This document shows positions 20,201-27,653 of a DNA stretch of 64,000 bases, piece by piece. Position 1 is the first letter of the stretch, and every line of letters starts with the position of its first letter. This DNA is from Streptomyces sp. NBC_00341 (lineage in GTDB: Bacteria; Actinomycetota; Actinomycetes; Streptomycetales; Streptomycetaceae). The position numbers were made by a program, and so were the translations under genes. Where the stretch lies: contig NZ_CP108002.1 of assembly GCF_041435055.1 (NCBI RefSeq), positions 2,294,001 to 2,358,000 of the forward strand, written 5' to 3'. A model generated the notes under the pieces. The model was not told the DNA's origin, made no database searches, and saw nothing but the letters and a program-made list of their open reading frames with translations.

Positions 20201-20998
20201 CGGATCCTGAGGATCGTCCACCGCGGTCACACGGGCCGACTGGCTCACCGTCTGTTGACTGCCTGCGGAGTCCCACATCTGGCCGGCCGGGCCCTTGAAA
20301 ACGGTGTTCCCGTTCTCGTCGACTGCGCGCAGACCTCCGCCGGCTCCCGGCACCACCCGCAGACCCTCCCCGGATGCCGACAGGCTCACCTGCTCCAGTT
20401 CCGGGCTGGCGGCGGCTGCCGCCGACTTGACGACCAGCACCTCGTGATAGCCCTCGGCTGTCGCGGTCAGTTCGAGGTCGACCCCCGCCATGATATTTGC
20501 GTACGTGGCGGTCGCGCCGTCGATCGCCGGTTCGGGCAGCGCGCCGGGCCAGCCCAGTGACACCGAACCCTGCTTGCTGCCCAGCCGGATCATGTCCTTG
20601 CCGCTGCTGCTGCCGCCGGTGAAGGCCAGGTCCACCACTGACGCCTTCGGCCCCACCGAACCGTCGGCACGGCGTACCAGCGTCGTGTCCACGCCGCCCC
20701 ACGAACCGTCATCGGCGCGCACGCGCTGCGGAGCTGTCGACTGCGTCAGCGTGAACGAGCCGTCAGGGTTCGCCGTGGTCGACGAGTACTCGGTGCGCTC
20801 TGCCGTGATCTCAACTGGCTCCCCGGTCGCGCCAGCCTGCGCCAGCGCGGTCTGCTCCGCGACCGAGTCGGTCACCTTGGTGGTCGCCCCAGCCGCAGCC
20901 CCTGCACCGGCCGCATGGGCCGGAGCTGCCCCGGCCATGAGAGCCAGACCCAACAGCGGACCCAGAACCCGCGCAGATCCCCATCTGCCGACAGACAT
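17273..20998 (-). CDS. Large secreted LamG-domain protein associated with the RHS toxin
   Basis: A 1241-residue secreted protein. The signal peptide ends near APAHA. The first roughly 330 residues resemble the N-terminal region often found in actinobacterial RHS/DNRLRE-type surface proteins (GGVDTTLVRRADGSVGPKAS, then VYPVRIDPSVG). A cysteine-containing central region (CGNADGYYCGNGYKNRM) follows. Two LamG/concanavalin-like jelly-roll domains come last, each with SFTVSA and an oriented VDEISVW or LESLKVW strand (about 790-990 and 1040-1235). No transmembrane anchor is seen. The ATG at 20998 is preferred over an in-frame TTG four codons earlier; a G-rich tract lies upstream. In Streptomyces such proteins commonly sit beside RHS toxins and may act in adhesion or delivery. 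That role is inference. Confidence 0.85.
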   Translation of the reverse strand: MSVGRWGSARVLGPLLGLALMAGAAPAHAAGAGAAAGATTKVTDSVAEQTALAQAGATGEPVEITAERTEYSSTTANPDGSFTLTQSTAPQRVRADDGSWGGVDTTLVRRADGSVGPKASVVDLAFTGGSSSGKDMIRLGSKQGSVSLGWPGALPEPAIDGATATYANIMAGVDLELTATAEGYHEVLVVKSAAAAASPELEQVSLSASGEGLRVVPGAGGGLRAVDENGNTVFKGPAGQMWDSAGSQQTVSQSARVTAVDDPQDPAGGGNTTQPGAGDSTAVLPVHVDGEVVSVTPDLGLLRGTETVYPVRIDPSVGLGVSERSVISSDGDRWWQFDGDYGVGLCGNADGYYCGNGYKNRMLFELAPTQLAGKYVLDATFRAHETWSFNCNAHWVDLERTDNMTEGTHWPGPKDLDQMGDRNVSYGRGDNCSPSQPDSWVEFNDNPAEPDENLKSTVRSYADGKISRLTFMLRAKDETDARAWKRFDDNAELKVNYAYQPGVPTSVGVIPGNGNTAYCRPSSTDPLMVTRVDPMVQARVQTKVEAHKGDEEGSLQAEYVVQRGDDAAWHEVWSAYRPASGWVPDETLQSLRTSSRADGGLYRLRARTQSHWSYDGASGDLFSSYSSWCYFKIDSTAPKAPSITAGAPYTQCTVNLCNPSGGPGTPGKFTFTHNSADSDVKAFRWRLLTTSAQKTKQVIGATVTVNDVTPSLAGTQVLSVEASDLKLDSSGRTRWGTPAEFAFKVSTPKGPVGRWHLDDGTTGSGVVVAKDVATEAGARHDATLHGAAGATWSGRGRRGDPDYSLRLNDAATNPADQVGYAATASAAVNTKDSFTVSAWVQLSDPSKNRVVLSESGTNGSAFALYYSASFKKWIFNRMDRDQANPAFIRSVADEINPPLNVWTHLSGVFDSKNDADKSNDTIQLFVNGRPQGDPVTLAASASTYEPWTANAGMQIGRSMENGGYGGYFFGLVDEISVWQYPLTGDSIMQEAQAAVDDVPTNELVAHWDAAAATANAIPESPSTLYAPGSLTLAGGAVSNADRSAVVLNGTTAYASVAGPVVDDSGSFTVSASVELDSEALAAKPVGYTGQIAGQRTGNESAWALWVTKPADDAYQWKFTRTARGANGQVIQSAEVVDDELAETDTWVQVTGVFNAQESLESDDPSYGKLHLYVGPLAQPSGENADFTAAQAGSGELAIGRGAKGGAVGNYLPGSLESLKVWTGAMTADQVSAQVQAASGAG

Positions 20999-21146
20999 AC
21001 CCCACCCCAACCCCGTTGCGGGACCCCCCCGGGTCCATCACACCTATGACCTTCCTGTGAAGATCGCTGACGGAGCGTAGGCACCGACAGCGTCACTCGT
21101 CAACGGATTGCATGGCCCCTGAATGAAAAAGTAGAAACCTGACCCC

Positions 21147-21176
21147 ATCTCAACAGCTGTCATATGCTGTTGAGAT
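21147..21176. terminator. A+T-rich perfect hairpin between LacI regulator and LamG gene
   Basis: An 11-base perfect inverted repeat, ATCTCAACAGC at 21147-21157 paired with 21166-21176, with an eight-base loop. It is unusually A+T-rich for this genome. It lies 65 bases past the stop of the aglA-linked LacI gene and just upstream of the LamG gene. It may terminate the mal operon, act as an operator, or mark the right edge of the insert. Confidence 0.6.
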
Positions 21177-21241
21177 ATAACAAACAGGAATCGTCCGAAA
21201 GGTTATTCGGTAGCAATATCGGTGGAGGGGAGCTGCGCTCG

Positions 21242-22300
21242 TCAGGCTCCCCGCACCCCCGACGCCACCGCCGCCGTCGATCCCCGTACCACCAGCTCCG
21301 GCTGGAACACGTACTCCGTGCGCTGGACGGGGCTGCCGGCTATCTCCTCCAGGAGGGCGCCCACCGCGGCTGCCGCCATCGCCTGGACGGGCTGGCGGAC
21401 CGTGGTCAGCGGGGGGTCGGTGAACGCGATGAGCTGGGAGTCGTCGAAGCCGACCACGGACACGTCGCGGGGCACCGCGAGGCCGCGGTCGCGGGCGGCG
21501 CGCACCACGCCGAGGGCCATCAGGTCGCTGCCGCAGACGATGCCCGTGCAGCCCCGGTCGAGCAGGGCGCCGGCCGCCACCTGGCCGCCCTCCACGCTGA
21601 ACAGGGTGGAGCACACCAGGAGTTCGGCCTCCGCGCGGTCCATCCCCAGCAGGGACACCGCCGCGTCCACGAAGCCGTCGCGTTTGCGGCGGGAGGGCAC
21701 GTAGCGCTGCGGGCCGATCGCCAGGCCGACCTTGCGGTGGCCCAGTTCCGCGAGGTGGCCGACGGCCATGCGGACGGCGGCGGTGTCGTCGGGCGATACG
21801 AACGGGGCGCTGATCCGTTCGTTGTAGCCGTTGATCAGGACGAACGGGACGCCCCGTTCGGTCAGCGCGGCGTAGCGCGCCGGGTCGGCCGAGGTGTCGG
21901 CGTGCAGTCCGGAGAGGAAGACGATGCCGCCGACACCGCGTTCGACGAGCTGCTCGACGAGTTCGTCCTCTGTGGCGCCGCCGGGCAATTGGGTGCAGAG
22001 CACCGGCGTGTAGCCGTGGCCCGCCAGGACCTGTTCCACGGACTGCGCGAACGCCGGAAAGATCGGGTTGGTGAGTTCGGGCGTCACCAGTCCGATCAGT
22101 CCGGCGCTGCGCTGACGCAGCCGCACCGGGCGCTCGTAGCCGAGGATGTCGAGCGCCGCGAGCACCCGCTGACGCGTGGTGTCCGCGACGCCCGGCTTGC
22201 CGTTGAGCACCCGGCTGACGGTCGCCTCGCTGACCGAGGCCTGTCCGGCGATGTCGGAGAGCCTCAGTGAGCTGCCGGCCCTGGGCGGGGGGACGGTCAC
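21242..22300 (-). CDS. LacI-family regulator at the end of the mal operon, paralogue of MalR
   Basis: A 352-residue repressor. The N-terminal helix-turn-helix is LSDIAGQASVSEATVSRVLNGKPG with the LacI hinge that follows. The remainder is a periplasmic-binding-protein-like sensor domain (GLVTPELTNPIFP, DDTAAVRMAVGHL, VVGFDDSQLIAFTDPPLTTVRQP). The whole length is strongly similar to the divergent MalR encoded at 27654-28721, which indicates a duplication. The GTG at 22300 is chosen because it overlaps the glucosidase stop in a GTGA junction, implying translational coupling. The ligand is likely a maltodextrin or glucose disaccharide. It could control aglA or act with MalR. Confidence 0.9.
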   Translation of the reverse strand: MTVPPPRAGSSLRLSDIAGQASVSEATVSRVLNGKPGVADTTRQRVLAALDILGYERPVRLRQRSAGLIGLVTPELTNPIFPAFAQSVEQVLAGHGYTPVLCTQLPGGATEDELVEQLVERGVGGIVFLSGLHADTSADPARYAALTERGVPFVLINGYNERISAPFVSPDDTAAVRMAVGHLAELGHRKVGLAIGPQRYVPSRRKRDGFVDAAVSLLGMDRAEAELLVCSTLFSVEGGQVAAGALLDRGCTGIVCGSDLMALGVVRAARDRGLAVPRDVSVVGFDDSQLIAFTDPPLTTVRQPVQAMAAAAVGALLEEIAGSPVQRTEYVFQPELVVRGSTAAVASGVRGA

Positions 22301-23973
22301 ACCGTCCACCACACCGTGGTGTCGGCCGGCAGCTCGATCTCGGCGCCGTCGGTGGTGACCGGGGCGCTGGACAGCAGGACGGTGCCGCGTACGGGGATGC
22401 GGACGGCGGTGTCCGTGGTGTTGACGGTGCAGACGAAGCCGGGGCGGGCGAAGATCAGCAGCCCCTCGGGGGCGTCCAGCCACTCCACCGCGGTGCCCGC
22501 GCCGAGTCCGGGGTGCACCCGGCGGGCGGCGATCGCGGCCCGGTACAGCTCCAGGGTGGAGCCGGCCTCGCCGGTCTGGGCCTCGATGCTCAGCTCGCCC
22601 CAGCCCGCGGGCTGCGGCAGCCAGCTGCCGCCCGCGCCGAAGCCGTACGAGCTGCCGTCGCGGGTCCACGGGATCGGCACCCGGCACCCGTCGCGGAAGC
22701 CGTCCTGGCCCTCGGCCCGGAAGAACGACGGGTCCTGGCGGGCCTCGTCGGGCAGCTCCGTGACGTCGGGCAGGCCGAGCTCCTCGCCCTGGTAGACGTA
22801 GGCGGAGCCGGGCAGCGCCAGCATCAGCAGCGTGGCCGCGCGGGCGCGGCGCAGGCCCAGTTCGCGGTCGCCCGCGGTACGGATCTGGGTGCCGAGGCCG
22901 GGCGGGTTGGCGAACCGGGTGGCGTGCCGGGTGACGTCGTGGTTGGAGAGCACCCAGGTGGTGGGGGCGCCGACCGGGCGCATCGCGTTCAGCGAGGTGT
23001 CGATGACCTCGCGGAGCGCCTCGGCGTTCCAGGAGGTGGCCAGGTACTGGAAGTTGAAGGCCTGGTGCATCTCGTCGGGGCGCACGTAGTTGGCGGTGCG
23101 CTCGACAGTGGGGGTCCAGGCCTCGGCCACGGCGATCCTGTCGCCGGGGTACTCGTCGAGGATGGTGCGCCAGCTGCGGTAGATCTCGTGCACGCCGTCC
23201 TGGTCGAAGAACGGCATGACATCGTTTCCGAGCAGCTTCAGCTGGTCGTGCGTGCCCAGGTCGGGCAGGCCCTCGGCCTTGACGAGGCCGTGCGCCACGT
23301 CCACCCGGAAGCCGTCGACGCCCATGTCGAGCCAGAAGCGCAGGATCGAGCGGAACTCGTCCGCGACGGCCGGGTGCTCCCAGTTGAAGTCGGGCTGCTC
23401 GGGCGCGAAGAGGTGGAGGTACCAGTCGCCGGGCGTGCCGTCCGGGTCCGTGGTCCGGGTCCAGGCCGGTCCGCCGAAGATGGACTCCCAGTCGTTGGGC
23501 GGGAGTTCGCCGTCCGCGCCCTTTCCGGGGCGGAAGTGGTAGCGGTCGCGCAGGGCGGATCCGGGGCCCTCCGCGAGCGCGCGCCTGAACCACTCGTGCC
23601 GGTCGGAGGAGTGGTTGGGCACCAGGTCGACGATGATCCGCAGGCCCAGTTCGTGGGCGTCCCGGATCAGCGCGTCGGCGTCCAGCAGGGTGCCGAACAT
23701 CGGGTCGATGGCCCGGTAGTCGGCGACGTCGTACCCGGCGTCGGCCTGCGGGGAGGCGTAGAAGGGGCTGAGCCACACCGCGTCGACGCCGAGGTCCCTG
23801 AGGTACGGGAGCCGGGCGGTGACGCCTGCGAGATCGCCCATGCCGTCGCCGTTGCCGTCGGCGAAACTGCGCGGATAGACCTGGTAGATCACCGCGTCCT
23901 GCCACCAGCCGGTGCGGTGGCCCGGGGCGTCGGCGGACGTGCCGGTGGAGGGGGCAGCGAGGTGCTGGGTCAT
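22297..23973 (-). CDS. aglA: Cytoplasmic alpha-glucosidase, GH13 (AglA type)
   Basis: A 558-residue enzyme hydrolysing terminal alpha-glucosidic bonds of imported maltose, maltodextrin or isomaltose-type oligosaccharides. It has no signal peptide. GH13 motifs: QVYPRSFADGNGDGMGDL near the N-terminus, DLVPNH at 116-121, GFRVDVAHG at 221-229 with nucleophile Asp225, acid/base Glu284 in AEAW, and SNHD with Asp346. The QVYPRSF and DLVPNH signatures are those of the oligo-1,6-glucosidase/alpha-glucosidase branch. The ATG at 23973 follows AGGGAC. The gene lies 105 bases after malG and overlaps the downstream LacI gene by four bases. The alpha-1,4 versus alpha-1,6 preference cannot be fixed from these motifs alone. 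Confidence 0.94.
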   Translation of the reverse strand: MTQHLAAPSTGTSADAPGHRTGWWQDAVIYQVYPRSFADGNGDGMGDLAGVTARLPYLRDLGVDAVWLSPFYASPQADAGYDVADYRAIDPMFGTLLDADALIRDAHELGLRIIVDLVPNHSSDRHEWFRRALAEGPGSALRDRYHFRPGKGADGELPPNDWESIFGGPAWTRTTDPDGTPGDWYLHLFAPEQPDFNWEHPAVADEFRSILRFWLDMGVDGFRVDVAHGLVKAEGLPDLGTHDQLKLLGNDVMPFFDQDGVHEIYRSWRTILDEYPGDRIAVAEAWTPTVERTANYVRPDEMHQAFNFQYLATSWNAEALREVIDTSLNAMRPVGAPTTWVLSNHDVTRHATRFANPPGLGTQIRTAGDRELGLRRARAATLLMLALPGSAYVYQGEELGLPDVTELPDEARQDPSFFRAEGQDGFRDGCRVPIPWTRDGSSYGFGAGGSWLPQPAGWGELSIEAQTGEAGSTLELYRAAIAARRVHPGLGAGTAVEWLDAPEGLLIFARPGFVCTVNTTDTAVRIPVRGTVLLSSAPVTTDGAEIELPADTTVWWTV

Positions 23974-24078
23974 GTCGTCCCTGGGGTGTCTGGGTGGGGA
24001 GTGGCGCCGGGACCGGGTCGGGATGCCGGCGCCACCGTGACTGGTGCGTGCGGGTCGTCGTGCTGCTGCCGTGGGACC

Positions 24079-24957
24079 TCAGCCCTTGACGGCTCCGGCG
24101 GACATGCCGGTGACGAGGTGTTTCTGCGCGAACAGGAAGACCAGGGCCGCGGGTATCGCGATGAGCACGGACGCGGCGGTCATCGGGCCCCACTGCGCCC
24201 CGTAGCGGTTGACGAACAGCTGGAGTCCGCCCGCGAGGGTGAGGTTGTCCTCCCCGACCATGAAGGCGGAGGCGTACGCCACTTCGCCCCAGGCGGTGAT
24301 GAAGGAGTAGAACGCGGTGACGGCGAGTCCGGGCTTGGCCAGCGGCAGGATGAGCCGCCAGAACGTGCCGAACGGGGTGAGGCCGTCGACCTGCCCCGAC
24401 TCGTCGATCTCGCGCGGGATGGTGTCGAAGAAGCCCTTCATCATCCAGGCGCAGAACGGCACCGAGATGGTGAGGTAGGTGATGACGAGACCGGCCGGCC
24501 TGTTGAGCAGGCCCATGGTCGCCATGATGTTGTAGATCGGCACGATGAGGACGGCGACCGGGAACATCTGGGTGATCAGCAGCGTCCACATCAGTCCGCG
24601 CTTCCCGGGGAAGCGGAACCGGCTGACGGCGTAGCCGGTGGAGGCGGAGACGATCACGCCGACGAGTGTGGTGAGGCCCGCGACGACCACCGAGTTGCCG
24701 AACCAGGTCAGGAACTTCGTGTCCTGGAGCAGGTGCGTGTAGTTCTCGAGCGTCGTCTCTTTGAAGAAGTCCGTGGTGGTCGCGAACTGGGCGGGCTTCA
24801 GCGAGGTGAGCAGGACCCACAGCACGGGGAAGACGGCGATCACGGACGCGACGATCAGCGTCAGGTGCAGTGCGGTGGAAGCCAGCGGCGAACGCTCGCC
24901 GCGCAGCCGGACCTTGGGCGCGGAGTGCCGCGCGGCGGGGGCGGGTGCCGTGGTCAC
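24079..24957 (-). CDS. malG: Maltose/maltodextrin ABC transporter permease MalG
   Basis: A 292-residue inner-membrane subunit with six predicted helices. The first (LTLIVASVIAVFPVLWVLLTSL) lies near residues 32-53. The coupling (EAA) loop, EIDESGQVDGLTPFGTFWRLILPLAKP, sits at about 196-222 and would contact the ATPase. The start is the GTG at 24957, sharing GTGA with the malF stop, so the two are translationally coupled. No ATPase gene is present here; in Streptomyces the MsiK-type ATPase shared by several sugar importers is encoded elsewhere. Confidence 0.95.
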   Translation of the reverse strand: MTTAPAPAARHSAPKVRLRGERSPLASTALHLTLIVASVIAVFPVLWVLLTSLKPAQFATTTDFFKETTLENYTHLLQDTKFLTWFGNSVVVAGLTTLVGVIVSASTGYAVSRFRFPGKRGLMWTLLITQMFPVAVLIVPIYNIMATMGLLNRPAGLVITYLTISVPFCAWMMKGFFDTIPREIDESGQVDGLTPFGTFWRLILPLAKPGLAVTAFYSFITAWGEVAYASAFMVGEDNLTLAGGLQLFVNRYGAQWGPMTAASVLIAIPAALVFLFAQKHLVTGMSAGAVKG

Positions 24958-25973
24958 CAGTCATCTCCCTGGGTGCGGAGGACTCGCCGGTACACAGCGG
25001 CGAAGAGCATCAGGAGTACGAGGATCAGCACGCCCCACGTGGAGGAGAGCGCGAAGTCGCGCGGGCTGATCTCGAAGGAGAACTTGTACGCCTGCGTCAC
25101 CAGGATCTGGGTGGCGTCGCCGGGTCCGCCGCTGGTCAGCAGGAAGATGACCGGGAACATGTTGAAGGTCCAGATGGTGGACAGCAGGATCACGGTGGTG
25201 GAGACCGGCCGCAGTCCGGGCAGCGTGATGTGGCGGAAGCGCTGCCAGGCGGTGGCGCCGTCCATCTCGGCGGCCTCGTAGTGCTCGCTGGGGATGGACT
25301 GGAGTCCGCCGAGGAGGGCGACCATCATGAACGGCACACCGAGCCACACGTTGACGGCGATGACGGAGAGTTTCGCCCAGGTGGGGTCGTTGAGCCACGG
25401 GATGCCGTCGAAGCCGCTCCCCGAGAGGATCCGGTTGAGCAGCCCGCGGTCCTCGTTGTAGAGGAAGCGCCAGGCGAAGACGGAGACGAAGCCGGGGATG
25501 GCCCAGGGCAGGATGAGCGCCATCCGGTACGCGGAGCGCCCGGCGATCCGGCGGTTGAGGATGTTGGCGAGCCCCATGCCGAGGGCGAAGGTGATGGCCA
25601 CACAGGAGACCGTCCACACCAGGGTCCAGCCGAGCGTGCCGAGGAACTCGCTGCCCTTCAGTACGTCGGTGTAGTTGTCCAGGCCCACGAACTCGTACGT
25701 CGCGGGGATGTGGTTGACACCGATGGACCGCTCGACGTTGCGCTCGTTGGCGTCGGTCAGCGACAGGTAGATGCCGCGGACCAGCGGATACCCGATGATC
25801 ACGCCGATCACGATGACGACCGGGGCGACCATGGTCCAGGCGTACCAGTGGGTCGAGAGCGCCCGCCGGATCCGGCCCGGGGGCGTGGGGTTGCCAGTAC
25901 CGCGGCTCCGGCCGCGGGCGACGGTGTCGTCGCCCGCGGCCTTCGCCACCGACTGGCTGGTGTGGACAGCCAT
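24954..25973 (-). CDS. malF: Maltose/maltodextrin ABC transporter permease MalF
   Basis: A 339-residue inner-membrane subunit, shorter than enteric MalF and typical for actinobacteria. A cytoplasmic N-terminus rich in Arg and Gly precedes the first helix (WTMVAPVVIVIGVIIGYPLV, about residues 47-66). The EAA loop EHYEAAEMDGATAWQRFRHITLPGLRP lies near 232-258. The stop overlaps the malG start by four bases, and the start is 21 bases after the malE stop. It forms the translocation pore with MalG and takes substrate from lipoprotein MalE. Confidence 0.95.
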   Translation of the reverse strand: MAVHTSQSVAKAAGDDTVARGRSRGTGNPTPPGRIRRALSTHWYAWTMVAPVVIVIGVIIGYPLVRGIYLSLTDANERNVERSIGVNHIPATYEFVGLDNYTDVLKGSEFLGTLGWTLVWTVSCVAITFALGMGLANILNRRIAGRSAYRMALILPWAIPGFVSVFAWRFLYNEDRGLLNRILSGSGFDGIPWLNDPTWAKLSVIAVNVWLGVPFMMVALLGGLQSIPSEHYEAAEMDGATAWQRFRHITLPGLRPVSTTVILLSTIWTFNMFPVIFLLTSGGPGDATQILVTQAYKFSFEISPRDFALSSTWGVLILVLLMLFAAVYRRVLRTQGDDW

Positions 25974-25994
25974 CAGCCGGCCTGCCTTCCTGGG

Positions 25995-27272
25995 TTACTT
26001 CCAGCCCTTGAGGAGCTTGCGGTAGGAGTCGCCGGTCGTCTTGACGGCCTTCTCCGGGGAGGTCTGTCCGGTGAGGACCTTCGTGTACTCGGTGACGAGC
26101 GGCGCGAAGAGGCTGCCGGTCTCCGGGATCCAGGGGCGCTCGACGGCACTCTCGACGACGGGCTTGAAGAAGCCGACGATCTCGTTGTCGACGACGCTCT
26201 CCTGCGCGTAGGCGGAGGTGCGGGTCGGCAGCAGGTTGAGCTCCTTGGTGACCTGGGCCTGGGTCTTGACGGAGGTCATGTAGTCGACGAAGGCGTAGGA
26301 GGCGTCGAGGTTCTTGGAACCGGCGTAGACGGCGAGGTTGTGACCGCCCTGCGGGGCGCCCTGCGCGGCGGAGCCGGCCGGGACCGGGGCGACGCCCAGG
26401 TTGGCCTTGTCGGTGAACTCCTTGCCGGTGTAGGTGTCGGCGACGGCCCACGGGCCGTTGATCATCATCGCGACCTTGCCGTCCTTGAAGGACGACTGCA
26501 TGTTCTCCCAGCCGTCCGTCGCGTCGGTCTTGGCGGCGCCCGAGTCGACGAGGTCCTTGACGACCTTCATCGCCTTGACGCCGGCCGGGTTGTCGATGGT
26601 GACGGACTTGTTGGAGGCGTCGACCATGTCGCCGCCCTCGCCGTACAGGAACGACAGGAACCAGTACGCGTCGTCACCGCGCAGGTAGAGGCCGGTCTTG
26701 CCGGTCTTGTCCTTGATCTTCTTCGACGCGGTCTTCAGCTCGTCGACGGTCTTGGGGACCTCGACGCCGGCGTCCTTGAAGATCTTCTTGTTGTAGAAGA
26801 TGCCCATGGAGTCGATGACCTGCGGCACCGCGTACGTCTTGTCCTTGTACTTGGTGGACGCGGCGGCCTGCTTCAGGAAGTCGTCCGCCTTCTGGAGGGC
26901 GGGGGTGCCGTCCAGCGGGGCGAGGTAGCCGAGGTCGGCGAACTCGGGCGTCCACGCGACCTCGGAGCGGATCACGTCGGGGGCGCCGGAGCCGGACTGC
27001 GCGGCGTTCTTGAACTTGTTCTGCGCGTCACCGAAGGGGACGTTGACGTACTTGACGTCGACCTTGGGGTGCTCCTTCTCGAAGCCCTCGGCGATCTTCT
27101 TGAAGACCTTGTCCTCGCTGCCCGCGGTGGAGGTGTCCCACCACGTGACGGTGCCGGAGAGCTCGCCCGAGCTCTTGGAGGTGCCGTTGGAACTGTCGTC
27201 GTCGCTGCCGCAGGCGGTCGCCGCGAGCGCCAGGGCCGCGACCAGGGCGGTGGCCGTTATGCCACGTCGCAT
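25995..27272 (-). CDS. malE: Maltose/maltodextrin-binding lipoprotein MalE
   Basis: A 425-residue substrate-binding lipoprotein. The signal peptide ends in the lipobox LAATAC with acylated Cys21, followed by an acidic tether (GSDDDSS). The family 1 solute-binding fold shows TVTWWDTS, the VPQVIDSMGIFYNKKIF segment, NGPWAVAD and the C-terminal PETGSLFAPLVTEYTKVL. The ATG at 27272 has GAAGGAG upstream. It is the first gene of malEFG-aglA-LacI, transcribed away from malR across a gap with paired GCAA/TTGC boxes. Confidence 0.95.
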   Translation of the reverse strand: MRRGITATALVAALALAATACGSDDDSSNGTSKSSGELSGTVTWWDTSTAGSEDKVFKKIAEGFEKEHPKVDVKYVNVPFGDAQNKFKNAAQSGSGAPDVIRSEVAWTPEFADLGYLAPLDGTPALQKADDFLKQAAASTKYKDKTYAVPQVIDSMGIFYNKKIFKDAGVEVPKTVDELKTASKKIKDKTGKTGLYLRGDDAYWFLSFLYGEGGDMVDASNKSVTIDNPAGVKAMKVVKDLVDSGAAKTDATDGWENMQSSFKDGKVAMMINGPWAVADTYTGKEFTDKANLGVAPVPAGSAAQGAPQGGHNLAVYAGSKNLDASYAFVDYMTSVKTQAQVTKELNLLPTRTSAYAQESVVDNEIVGFFKPVVESAVERPWIPETGSLFAPLVTEYTKVLTGQTSPEKAVKTTGDSYRKLLKGWK

Positions 27273-27356
27273 CTGAACTCCTTCAACTGCCGTACCGCTC
27301 CGTCGCGGCGCCGGGTCGACGTGAACGTAACAAGGATGAAAGAAGGCCGAAAGAGT

Positions 27357-27375
27357 TTGCGGAAGATTTCTGCAA
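27357..27375. promoter_or_regulatory. Candidate MalR operator near malE
   Basis: TTGCGGAA-GAT-TTCTGCAA is an imperfect palindrome with seven of eight arm positions matching. It lies 85 bases upstream of the malE start. The half-site TTGCAGAA resembles the amylase boxes. Assignment to MalR is inferred from position and family. Confidence 0.65.
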
Positions 27376-27515
27376 GCTCCGGCGATCGTTACATTCGCGT
27401 GTCCTCACGGTTGCCGTCAAGCCCCTTGACGCGAAGCCCTGAACCCTGGCAGGGGCTGGCCACCACCCATGATTCCGCAGTGCGACGATCTGACCGCAGC
27501 CCGCAGGCCGGTCCC

Positions 27516-27537
27516 GCAAGACCTTGCAAGATGTTGC
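27516..27537. promoter_or_regulatory. Candidate MalR operator near malR
   Basis: GCAAG-AC-CTTGC (27516-27527), the eight-base palindrome CTTGCAAG (27523-27530) and GCAA-GATG-TTGC (27526-27537) overlap one another about 120 bases before the malR start. This fits autoregulation or control of both divergent promoters. Confidence 0.6.
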
Positions 27538-27653
27538 CGACAGCCGCTGCGGGACGAGCCATGTGCGGCGTCGCGGGCCCCTCGCGCGGCCACCGGCGTC
27601 CGATTCCTGTGCATGGTGGGCAATCCGACCCGCTCCCGGTACAGTCCAGTCCC

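Larger units (their letters stand above)
27273..27653. promoter_or_regulatory. Divergent malE/malR control region
   Basis: A gap of 381 bases with no supported gene. It holds two clusters of GCAA/TTGC inverted repeats (listed separately). On the plus side, TACAGT at 27640-27645 ends eight bases before the malR start, suggesting a leaderless malR transcript. Confidence 0.75.

Noticed and set aside
21242..24964. A single 1240-residue protein ending in a LacI domain
   Set aside because: Only the last 352 residues are meaningful; the upstream part is out-of-frame aglA and malG, and a GTG at 22300 overlaps the aglA stop.
22267..25281. A plus-strand frame of about 1000 codons across the mal operon
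   Set aside because: It is compositional, low-complexity Val/Gly/Arg protein opposite aglA, malG and malF, which are clearly real.
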